Assembly: GCA_947174725.1 (NCBI GenBank)
Contig: CAMWKA010000144.1
Location: forward strand, 1 to 5,562
DNA from: an uncultured Lachnospiraceae bacterium
Lineage (GTDB): Bacteria > Bacillota > Clostridia > Lachnospirales > Lachnospiraceae
Direction: 5' to 3'
Length of the DNA stretch: 5,562 nt
Position numbers and translations under genes: made by a program. This document shows, in pieces, positions 1 to 5,204 of the stretch. Under the pieces are notes generated by a model that made no database searches, had not been told where the DNA came from, and saw nothing but the letters and a program-made list of their open reading frames with translations. The stretch's first letter is position 1. Each line of letters opens with the position of its first letter.

Positions 1-392
1 ACAGAGAACCGGTAGATTATGAGGAGCTGGTGGGAGATATGACGCTGCAGAAGCTTAATGAGATCTTTAAGGAGATGGTAAAGCGTCAGGAGGATCGTAT
101 CGATCCGATCAGGAGCAGGTTTGGCAACGTGGAAAAGGATGAGGTCCAGTTGGAAGAAAAGCAGCATCATATCCTTTCCTATCTGAATGAGCACGATCGG
201 TGCAGTTTTCGCGAATTGCTGGAAAAGCAAAATAGCAGGATGGAGATCATCGTCAGCTTTTTGGTGATTTTGGAATTGATCAAGGTAGGGCAGATCTTTA
301 TTATGCAGGACAAGCTGTTTGATGATATTATCATAACAAGAGCCGATACGGCGTCGCCGATTGCATTAGATGAGGAATTTGCGATTCTGTAA
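1..392 (+). CDS. scpA: Segregation and condensation protein A, C-terminal part (5' truncated)
   Basis: This is the last 129 codons of scpA; the frame is open from base 3 and the true start lies before the window. ScpA is the kleisin that bridges the two heads of the SMC dimer and binds a ScpB dimer, forming the bacterial condensin that compacts and segregates the origin region. The visible part is the charged linker followed by the C-terminal winged-helix domain that contacts an SMC head. The typical C-terminal pattern is present: a helix with FRELLEKQNSRMEIIVSFL, then LELIKVGQI, then a strand ending in FDDIIIT. The gene ends with TAA at 390-392, and scpB follows after 45 bp in the same reading frame, the usual scpA-scpB pairing. 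The last ~15 residues (ADTASPIALDEEFAIL) are a variable tail. Identity is secure from the C-terminal pattern plus the neighbour; only the missing N-terminal SMC-neck-binding domain cannot be checked. Confidence 0.9.
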   Translation, partial: REPVDYEELVGDMTLQKLNEIFKEMVKRQEDRIDPIRSRFGNVEKDEVQLEEKQHHILSYLNEHDRCSFRELLEKQNSRMEIIVSFLVILELIKVGQIFIMQDKLFDDIIITRADTASPIALDEEFAIL

Positions 393-437
393 TTTGGTGC
401 GGCTGATGATATCATAGCAGAAAGGAATCAGGAAAAG

Positions 438-1007
438 GTGGAACAGACAAAAGCAGAAGCAATCATAGAAGCGATCTTATTTGCCATGGGAAGCTCGGTC
501 AGTCTGGAGAAGCTGGCGGAAACGTTGGAATTGGATAAGAAAGAGACCCGCGGCATTTTGGACCATATGAAGGAAAAATATCAGGCAGAGGACCGGGGGA
601 TCGAACTGGTGGAATTGGAGGACTCTTATCAGCTTGGTACGAAGGGAGAGGCGTTTGAATATCTTAGTAAGATCGCAAGGATTCCCCAGAAATATGTATT
701 GACGGATACGGTTTTAGAAACATTGTCTATTATTGCCTATAAACAGCCGGTAACGAGAGGAGAGATCGAGAAGATCAGAGGGGTGAGCTGTGATCACGCG
801 GTCAATAAACTGCTGGAATATGATCTGATAGAAGAGGTCGGCAGACTGGACGCCCCGGGAAGACCACTGTTATTTGGTACGACAGAACAGTTCCTTAGGA
901 GTTTCGGAGTGTCGTCCATTCAGGAACTTCCGGCGATGAATCCGGAGCTGATGGCTGACTTTACGGCGCAGGCAGAGGAAGAGATCAGCATGAAGGTGGA
1001 TGTATAA
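438..1007 (+). CDS. scpB: Segregation and condensation protein B
   Basis: ScpB (189 residues, normal length for the family) forms a dimer that wraps around ScpA and regulates the SMC ATPase in the bacterial condensin on the nucleoid. Two winged-helix domains are visible: residues 5-80 (AIIEAILFAMGSSVSLEKL is the classic opening) and residues 85-157. The best conserved family signatures are IAYKQPVTRGEIEKIRGV at 99-116 and GRLDAPGRPLLFGTT at 135-149, followed by QFLRSFG. The start is a GTG. It is the first usable start in a frame that is open back to the scpA stop, and it puts the family's opening motif at the right distance; an internal ATG at 486 would remove helix 1. AGGAA and GGAAAAGG purine stretches just upstream can serve as the ribosome binding site. 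It is probably co-transcribed with scpA. The C-terminal tail after residue 160 is acidic and variable. Confidence 0.96.
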   Translation: MEQTKAEAIIEAILFAMGSSVSLEKLAETLELDKKETRGILDHMKEKYQAEDRGIELVELEDSYQLGTKGEAFEYLSKIARIPQKYVLTDTVLETLSIIAYKQPVTRGEIEKIRGVSCDHAVNKLLEYDLIEEVGRLDAPGRPLLFGTTEQFLRSFGVSSIQELPAMNPELMADFTAQAEEEISMKVDV

Positions 1008-1024
1008 CCGACATTGGGGGCGCA

Positions 1025-1030
1025 TATAAT
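1025..1030 (+). promoter_or_regulatory. Possible -10 element for the dacF-like gene
   Basis: A perfect TATAAT lies 26 bp before the dacF-like start codon, in the 48-bp gap after scpB. The best -35 candidate, TGTATA at 1001-1006 (18-bp spacer), matches TTGACA at only three positions and overlaps the scpB stop, and there is no TG extension. A short A-run (1033-1040) follows. If used, it would give a leader of about 20 nt that still contains the GGAG ribosome binding site at 1043-1046. Read-through from scpB is an equally good explanation, as no terminator is seen between the genes. Confidence 0.3.
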
Positions 1031-1055
1031 TTAAAAAAAATCCGGAGTTTTATGT

Positions 1056-2342
1056 ATGAAAATCAGTAAGGCCGGAAATAATAACAGCAGTGTAGATAAT
1101 GAAAAGGATTTTCAGGTATTTCACATAATCAGAGAAGCTGTCATTTGGGTTGTCCTTGTGGCAGCTTTTTTGATTCCGTTTTTACATTTTTATTTTGAGG
1201 AGAGTTCCGACGTTCCGGTGATCCATCTTGTCAGTAATAATTATGTGCTGCAGCAGGGGGAGCAGGAGCCGAATCTTTCTTTATATGCAAGCGCGGCGGT
1301 CCTGATGGATGCGGAAAACGGAAGAGTCCTATACGGAAAAAATGAGAATGCTGTTATGCCGATGGCATCTACAACCAAGATCATGACGTGTATTCTGGCA
1401 TTGGAATCCGGAAAACTGGATGAACTGGCGACCGTGAGCAGTTATGCGGCATCACAGCCCAAGGTACATGCCGGTCTCAGGGCGGGAGAGCAGTATTATA
1501 TCCGCGATCTGTTATATTCCATGATGTTGGAATCCCACAACGATACTGCGGTTGTGATTGCGGAGCATATCGGTGGCAGCGTGGAGGGATTTGCGGATAT
1601 GATGAATGAAAAAGCGGCATCCCTTGGTATGGAGAATACATATTTTATCACTCCCAATGGACTGGATGCCGCGGATGAATATGGCGTACATTCCACAACG
1701 GCAGAGGAACTGGCGATCTTGAGCGCTTATGCGATAAAAAATGAGGAATTCTGTAGTATCATACAGACGTCGTCTTATCAATTTTGTGACGTGGAAGGAA
1801 GACATACGATCAGCGCTTATAACAAAGACGCTTTCCTGCAGCAGATGAGCGGCGCCCTTGGAATCAAGACCGGATATACCAATAATGCCGGTTATTGTTT
1901 TGCCGGAGCATTAGAGAATCAGGGACGGGTCTATATCAGCGTCGTACTGGCTTCCGGCTGGCCGCCGCATCGGAATTATAAATGGCAGGATACTGCTGCA
2001 TTGATGAATCATGGGATAGAACATTATGAGAACAGCATGCTCAGCGTTCCGGCGGTGCAGGGGTCCGCTTCTGTTACGGGATGTGTGCGGTCTGAAACGG
2101 CATGGATGTTTCCGGCAGATTCCATGTCGATGCTGACCGGGGATTATGATACCATCAGAATGGTGACATTATATCCGGTATCCATTGATGGTCCCATCAC
2201 GGAACGGGAGCAGATCGGTTTAAGGTTTCTTCTGGTCAATCGGGATTGTTATGCCATGCAGAAGTTATGGCAGCCGGAGACGATCGAAGTAAGAGATTTT
2301 CCTTATGTGGTTCGATCTATTTTGGAAGAATTTATGTTATAA
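1056..2342 (+). CDS. dacF: Serine-type D-Ala-D-Ala carboxypeptidase (PBP5/DacF family)
   Basis: This is a penicillin-binding-protein-like enzyme that removes the terminal D-alanine from peptidoglycan pentapeptides outside the cytoplasmic membrane, limiting cross-linking. The peptidase S11 catalytic motifs are all present: SxxK as S105-T-T-K108, SxN as S160-H-N162, and KTG at 271-273 in GIKTGYT. The domain opens with ASAAVLMDAENGRVLYGKN (78-96), typical of the family. Residues 1-27 are polar, followed by a hydrophobic segment at about 28-47 without an obvious signal-peptidase site, so it probably acts as an uncleaved signal anchor. Residues ~330-428 match the place of the PBP5 C-terminal beta domain but are poorly conserved, and no C-terminal amphipathic anchor helix is seen. 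The start ATG has GGAG at 1043-1046 with a 9-nt spacer; the overlapping ATG at 1052 reads into a stop after five codons. In spore formers dacF paralogues act in the spore cortex, but the sequence does not show which role applies. The catalytic assignment is firm; the exact paralogue symbol is less so. Confidence 0.9.
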   Translation: MKISKAGNNNSSVDNEKDFQVFHIIREAVIWVVLVAAFLIPFLHFYFEESSDVPVIHLVSNNYVLQQGEQEPNLSLYASAAVLMDAENGRVLYGKNENAVMPMASTTKIMTCILALESGKLDELATVSSYAASQPKVHAGLRAGEQYYIRDLLYSMMLESHNDTAVVIAEHIGGSVEGFADMMNEKAASLGMENTYFITPNGLDAADEYGVHSTTAEELAILSAYAIKNEEFCSIIQTSSYQFCDVEGRHTISAYNKDAFLQQMSGALGIKTGYTNNAGYCFAGALENQGRVYISVVLASGWPPHRNYKWQDTAALMNHGIEHYENSMLSVPAVQGSASVTGCVRSETAWMFPADSMSMLTGDYDTIRMVTLYPVSIDGPITEREQIGLRFLLVNRDCYAMQKLWQPETIEVRDFPYVVRSILEEFML

Positions 2343-2395
2343 TTCATTGGTTGCATTGATGTTGTAAAATTTGACCAAAAAATGAAAAAAATCCT

Positions 2396-2423
2396 ATGAT
2401 TTAAAGAATATGTGTGCTATAAT
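2396..2423 (+). promoter_or_regulatory. Extended -10 promoter of the decarboxylase operon
   Basis: TATAAT at 2418-2423 is preceded by TG one base upstream (TGC at 2415-2417), giving a perfect extended -10 element. The best -35 candidate is the weak ATGATT at 2396-2401, with a 16-bp spacer; extended -10 promoters often tolerate a poor -35. Two A-tracts (2377-2382 and 2385-2391) lie just upstream, where an UP element would sit. The predicted start at about 2430 gives a leader of roughly 59 nt before the carboxyltransferase start codon. No terminator is visible after the dacF-like gene, so some read-through is possible. Confidence 0.65.
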
Positions 2424-2431
2424 AGTCAAGG

Positions 2432-2446
2432 TGTGGTCTGTCCACA
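2432..2446. promoter_or_regulatory. Inverted repeat at the predicted transcription start (candidate operator or 5' stem)
   Basis: TGTGG (2432-2436) and CCACA (2442-2446) are perfect inverted arms around a 5-nt centre; a G-T pair at 2431/2447 extends the stem in RNA. The dyad begins within a few bases of the predicted +1 of the promoter at 2396-2423. That position suits a repressor operator, or a hairpin protecting the 5' end of the messenger. The arms are short, so chance occurrence is possible, and I do not recognise it as the site of a named regulator. Confidence 0.4.
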
Positions 2447-2474
2447 TAGGAATCTTAATACTAAGTAATCAAAA

Positions 2475-2480
2475 TGGAGG
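2475..2480 (+). promoter_or_regulatory. Ribosome binding site that fixes the carboxyltransferase start
   Basis: TGGAGG at 2475-2480 lies 8 nt before ATG 2489. The in-frame ATG at 2474 overlaps this sequence and has no purine-rich site of its own upstream, so 2489 is the start; choosing 2474 would add five spurious residues (MEVKR). Confidence 0.88.
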
Positions 2481-2488
2481 TCAAAAGA

Positions 2489-3880
2489 ATGAGTACTTCA
2501 ACAAGCTCGGCGAGTCAAAGAATAGAAGCTTTGCTCGATGAAAAAAGTTTCGTTGAGATCGGTGCTAAGGTGACAGCCAGAGCAACTGATTTTAATTTGA
2601 AACAAAATGATACTCCGTCTGACGGTGTCATCACCGGCTACGGAACGATTGAAGGCAATCGTGTCTATGTATACAGTCAGGATGCTTCCGTGATCGGTGG
2701 AAGCATTGGTGAGATGCATGCAAAGAAGATTGTCGGCATTTACGATCTTGCTATGAAGACGGGAACGCCGGTGATCGGATTGATCGATTCTGCCGGACTT
2801 CGTCTGCAGGAGGCAACAGATGCGCTGAACAGTCTTGGGGAGATTTATTTTAAGCAGACGATGGCAAAAGGCGTCGTTCCTCAGATCACAGCAGTTTTCG
2901 GAGCATGTGGCGGTGGACTGGCGATCGTTCCTTCTATGACGGATTTTACTTTTATGGAAGAGAAGAAAGCAAAGCTTTTCGTAAATTCGCCCAACGCGCT
3001 GGATGGTAATTACGCGGATAAGAATGATACTGCAGCAGCCAAATTTCAGGCAGAAGAAAGCGGCGTAGTTGATTTCGTGGGAAGTGAAGAAGATATCATG
3101 GCACAGATTCGTGAACTCATTTCCATGATCCCTGGAAATAATGATGATGTTGCGTTAGCCGACTGTACGGATGATCTGAACAGAATCTGTCCGGATCTTG
3201 CGGACTGCGCAGGCGATACATCCATTTTGTTAAGCAATATTGCGGATGACAATAACTTTGTTGAGGTAAAGGCAGGTTATGCAAAGGATATGGTGACCGG
3301 ATTCATCCGTCTGGACGGCATGACGGTAGGCTGCGTTGCCAACCGCACGGAACTGGTTGGCGAGGATGGAAAGATCGCAGAGAAGTATGATGGCGTACTC
3401 AGTGTCAATGGATGCGAAAAGGCGACGGATTTTATTTATTTCTGTGACAGCTTCGGCATCCCTGTACTTAGCATCACTAATGTTAAGGGATATGAAGCAA
3501 CCGTATGTGCGGAAAAGAAGATATCCAGAGCGGTTGCCGATATGACGGCGGCATTTGCCGGCTGTGATGTGCCCAGAGTCAATGTGATCGTAGGCAAGGC
3601 GTATGGCAGTGCGTATGTATCCATGAACTCTAAGGGAATTGGTTGTGATCTTACATTTGCATGGCCGGACGCGCAGATCGGGACGATGGAAGCCGGTCTT
3701 GCAGCAAAGATCATGTATGATGGACAAGGCGCTGATGTGATTGCTGAAAAGACAAAGGAATATGCTGCGCTTCAGAACAATGTTGAGAGTGCTGCGAAGC
3801 GGGGATATGTTGACGCGGTGATAGCACCTGAAGATACAAGAAAGCACCTTATTTATGCATTTGAAATGCTGTATGCTTAA
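2489..3880 (+). CDS. Biotin-dependent acyl-CoA carboxyltransferase (decarboxylase alpha subunit), divergent
   Basis: This is the carboxyltransferase subunit of a biotin-dependent enzyme, related to methylmalonyl-CoA decarboxylase alpha and propionyl-CoA carboxylase beta. In this setting it should transfer CO2 from an acyl-CoA to biotin on the carrier encoded at 4722. The 463 residues form two crotonase-fold halves, about 1-235 and 245-463. The opening RIEALLDEKSFVEIGA (11-26) matches the family's RERL..L.D..SF.E block, but the ~35 residues usually found before it are absent. Other matches are GGSIGEMHAKKI (70-81), DSAGLRLQEA (100-109), the oxyanion loop GACGGG (138-143), and GKAYGSAY (369-376) followed by FAWPDAQIGTM (390-400). 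Three usual motifs are missing or altered: VTGEEVTxExLGG, PGFLPG with RHGAK (residues 331-350 here), and YGGAY, which is YGSAY. Family relatives run to about 510-520 residues. The gene is first in an operon with gamma, biotin carrier and beta genes, favouring a Na+-pumping decarboxylase over a cytosolic carboxylase. Methylmalonyl-, glutaconyl- or malonyl-CoA are all possible substrates; none can be chosen from sequence. Confidence 0.88.
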   Translation: MSTSTSSASQRIEALLDEKSFVEIGAKVTARATDFNLKQNDTPSDGVITGYGTIEGNRVYVYSQDASVIGGSIGEMHAKKIVGIYDLAMKTGTPVIGLIDSAGLRLQEATDALNSLGEIYFKQTMAKGVVPQITAVFGACGGGLAIVPSMTDFTFMEEKKAKLFVNSPNALDGNYADKNDTAAAKFQAEESGVVDFVGSEEDIMAQIRELISMIPGNNDDVALADCTDDLNRICPDLADCAGDTSILLSNIADDNNFVEVKAGYAKDMVTGFIRLDGMTVGCVANRTELVGEDGKIAEKYDGVLSVNGCEKATDFIYFCDSFGIPVLSITNVKGYEATVCAEKKISRAVADMTAAFAGCDVPRVNVIVGKAYGSAYVSMNSKGIGCDLTFAWPDAQIGTMEAGLAAKIMYDGQGADVIAEKTKEYAALQNNVESAAKRGYVDAVIAPEDTRKHLIYAFEMLYA

Positions 3881-3891
3881 AATGGGAAAGT

Positions 3892-3900
3892 GAGGAAAGG
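3892..3900 (+). promoter_or_regulatory. Ribosome binding site of the gamma-subunit gene
   Basis: GAGGAAAGG abuts ATG 3901. Its GAGG part is 5 nt from ATG 3901, while its 3' AAAGG is 12 nt from the second in-frame ATG at 3913. Spacing slightly favours 3901, but 3913 would give a textbook lipoprotein signal peptide beginning MKKLASILL, so the start is not settled; the mature protein is the same either way. Confidence 0.6.
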
Positions 3901-4695
3901 ATGAGAATTTCTATGAAAAAATTAGCAAGTATATTGCTCATGCTTACCTGCATCATTGGATTGACCGCATGCGGCGGAGAAACAAAGGTAATGCGTCATG
4001 ATTCAGATCTGGTGAAAGCCCAGTGTCAGTTCTTGTATGAGTATGTTTCATTGGAGCAGCATATCGGTGAACTGGATATGTATGATACTTTCACGAAGGA
4101 TGAATATGACGATTATGCCGCATTTATTTATGAGAATACAAATATCCGCGCAGACGGCGAGGTATTTGTTTCTGGTATTCATTCCTGGAACGATAACAAA
4201 GATGAGATCGGCCGGGTAGAGAAGGAAGTTACGGTTAACGATATCACCATTAATGCAAAAGAGGATGAGCTGATCGTTTCTGTTGCTATTGATGGAGAGA
4301 TCCATGATGCAGTGATGGAGATAATGTATGACAAAAATCTTCATATTACAAGTATTAATACAAATATCATTTACTCTTTCGGTGAACTTATGGAGAAAGC
4401 AGGTGTCAACACGCTGATCGGTATGGGAACGGTATTTGCAGTTCTGATATTGATTTCCCTGATCATCGGAAGCTTTGGCTTCATTCCGAAGATTCAGGCG
4501 TCTCTTAGCGCGCGGAAGCAGGTAAAGGAAGCAGTAGAGGAGTCTGTTGATAATGCGATTGCAGGTATCATTGAACGTGAAGAGATTTCAGACGACCATG
4601 AACTGATCGCAGTCATTGCAGCCGCCATTGCGGCCAGCGAGGGCGCTTCTTCCACAGACGGCTTTGTTGTCAGAAGCATTAGAAAAATCAGATAA
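3901..4695 (+). CDS. oadG: OadG-like gamma subunit of a Na+-pumping decarboxylase, with N-terminal lipoprotein domain
   Basis: This is the small membrane subunit that, in known Na+-translocating decarboxylases, links the carboxyltransferase to the beta pump and stabilises the complex. The C-terminal half shows the family: one membrane helix at about 171-194 (TLIGMGTVFAVLILISLIIG), a helical charged linker (200-230), and the tail ELIAVIAAAIAASEG (234-248) followed by FVVRSIRKIR (255-264). The N-terminal part is unusual. Residues 1-23 are a lipoprotein signal peptide ending in the lipobox LTAC (cysteine 24), then about 145 residues form a soluble domain with alternating helical and strand-like stretches that I do not recognise by name. 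The domain should lie outside the membrane, which agrees with the N-out topology of OadG. Known gamma subunits are about 80-130 residues, so at 264 this one is about twice as long. It sits 20 bp after the carboxyltransferase gene and 26 bp before the biotin carrier gene. Start at 3901 or 3913 is open. mmdD would be an equally fitting symbol. Confidence 0.85.
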   Translation: MRISMKKLASILLMLTCIIGLTACGGETKVMRHDSDLVKAQCQFLYEYVSLEQHIGELDMYDTFTKDEYDDYAAFIYENTNIRADGEVFVSGIHSWNDNKDEIGRVEKEVTVNDITINAKEDELIVSVAIDGEIHDAVMEIMYDKNLHITSINTNIIYSFGELMEKAGVNTLIGMGTVFAVLILISLIIGSFGFIPKIQASLSARKQVKEAVEESVDNAIAGIIEREEISDDHELIAVIAAAIAASEGASSTDGFVVRSIRKIR

Positions 4696-4721
4696 TTTAT
4701 ATCAAATAGGAGGATAATAAA

Positions 4722-5090
4722 ATGAAAAATTATACAATTACCGTAAATGGCAACGTATATGATGTAACCGTAGAGGAAGGAACAGGCATAGGCGCAGCGC
4801 CTGCTGCGGCAAAAGCAGCTCCCAAGGCAGCTCCGAAGGCGGCTCCCGCTGCAGCAAAGGCTTCTTCCGGTGCAGGCTCAATAAAGATTGAAGCCGGTGC
4901 GGCAGGAAAGGTATTTAAGCTGGAGGCAAGCGCTGGTCAGGCGGTGAAGAAGGGTGATACAGTGGTTATTCTGGAAGCTATGAAGATGGAGATCCCTGTT
5001 GTAGCGCCTCAGGATGGTACTGTTGCAAGTATCGATGTTGCAGTCGGCGATGCTGTAGAAGCAGGCGCTCTGCTGGCAACCATGAACTAA
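4722..5090 (+). CDS. Biotin carboxyl carrier protein of the decarboxylase
   Basis: This small protein (122 residues) carries the biotin that shuttles CO2 between the carboxyltransferase and the membrane beta subunit. Residues 1-20 (MKNYTITVNGNVYDVTVEEG) are the usual N-terminal strand pair of decarboxylase gamma/delta-type carriers. Residues 22-50 are an Ala/Pro/Lys flexible linker with three KAAP repeats. Residues 53-122 form the biotinyl domain, with the biotinylation motif EAMKME at 85-90 (Lys88 is the acceptor) and the closing ...GDAVEAGALLATMN. One departure is clear: the PMPG turn common before the first strand of the domain is replaced by GAAG (59-62). A strong AGGAGG (4708-4713) sits 8 nt before the ATG. 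It lies between the gamma and beta genes, the order alpha-gamma-carrier-beta known from methylmalonyl-CoA decarboxylase operons. A biotin protein ligase is needed in trans and is not in this window. Confidence 0.94.
   Translation: MKNYTITVNGNVYDVTVEEGTGIGAAPAAAKAAPKAAPKAAPAAAKASSGAGSIKIEAGAAGKVFKLEASAGQAVKKGDTVVILEAMKMEIPVVAPQDGTVASIDVAVGDAVEAGALLATMN
4812..4847 (+). repeat. Three 12-bp in-frame repeats encoding the KAAP linker
   Basis: Three 12-nt units of the form aargcrgctccn encode KAAP-KAAP-KAAP (residues 31-42) in the flexible linker of the biotin carrier. Differences between units are mostly in third codon positions, which suggests older duplication kept for amino-acid content. Such linkers let the biotinyl domain swing between active sites, and repeat number may vary between strains. 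Confidence 0.8.
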
Positions 5091-5095
5091 GAGGG

Positions 5096-5155
5096 ATGTC
5101 AATAGACAATATGTCAATAGACAATATGTCTATTAACATTATGTCAATGGGTAAT
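5096..5155 (+). repeat. Four tandem 15-bp repeats before the beta-subunit gene
   Basis: ATGTCAATAGACAAT occurs twice, perfectly, at 5096-5110 and 5111-5125. Two degenerate copies follow without gaps: ATGTCTATTAACATT (5126-5140) and ATGTCAATGGGTAAT (5141-5155). The array fills much of the 114-bp gap between the biotin carrier stop and the beta start. It overlaps the dyad series described at 5102-5178. Confidence 0.9.
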
Positions 5156-5178
5156 AAATCCATAGACATATTGTCTAT
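5102..5178. promoter_or_regulatory. Array of five inverted repeats at 15-bp spacing, candidate RNA or DNA regulatory element
   Basis: Five 17-nt dyads (7-nt arm, 3-nt loop, 7-nt arm) are centred at 5110, 5125, 5140, 5155 and 5170. The second (ATAGACA-ATA-TGTCTAT, with one further pair outside) and fifth (ATAGACA-TAT-TGTCTAT) are perfect. The first has one A-A mismatch, the third has one A-C mismatch, and the fourth has one G-T pair and one A-A mismatch. Neighbouring dyads share 2 bases. The block ends 12 bp before the AGGAGG (5191-5196) of the beta gene. No T-run follows, so it is not a simple intrinsic terminator. An effect on mRNA stability, or on translation of the membrane subunit, is an inference from position only; a protein-binding site is an alternative. 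Confidence 0.6.
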
Positions 5179-5204
5179 AAAATTAACAATAGGAGGTTAA
5201 GGTA

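Noticed and set aside
407..416. Palindrome in the scpA-scpB gap (ATGATATCAT)
   Set aside because: It is short, AT-rich and does not extend outwards; nothing else supports a site there.
390..440. scpA-scpB fusion by stop-codon read-through, as both are in the same frame
   Set aside because: A single TAA separates them, but scpB has its own start and both are normal separate proteins; same-frame neighbours occur one time in three by chance.
2371..2376. TTGACC as the -35 box of the operon promoter
   Set aside because: It lies 41 bp from the TATAAT at 2418, too far for a sigma-A spacer, and no -10-like hexamer stands 16-18 bp downstream of it.
2474..2488. Upstream in-frame ATG as the carboxyltransferase start
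   Set aside because: It overlaps the GGAGG that serves ATG 2489 and has no ribosome binding site of its own.
3230..3847. Long open frame on the - strand (205 codons)
   Set aside because: It lies entirely inside the well-supported carboxyltransferase gene, has no ribosome binding site that I could recognise, and its translation is rich in Cys, Arg, His and Ile with no recognisable domain.
4978..5169. Open frame on the - strand reading through the repeats (repeating I-D-I-L-S)
   Set aside because: The periodic peptide is a trivial result of the 15-bp (five-codon) repeat, and the rest overlaps the biotinyl domain in antisense.
5096..5178. CRISPR-like array in the repeat block
   Set aside because: The 15-bp repeats are directly adjacent with no unique spacers, and the unit is too short for a CRISPR repeat.
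5162..5190. Intrinsic terminator at the last dyad before the beta gene
   Set aside because: The stem is AT-rich with only two G-C pairs and is followed by AAAATTAACAAT rather than a T-run; a complete operon gene follows at once.
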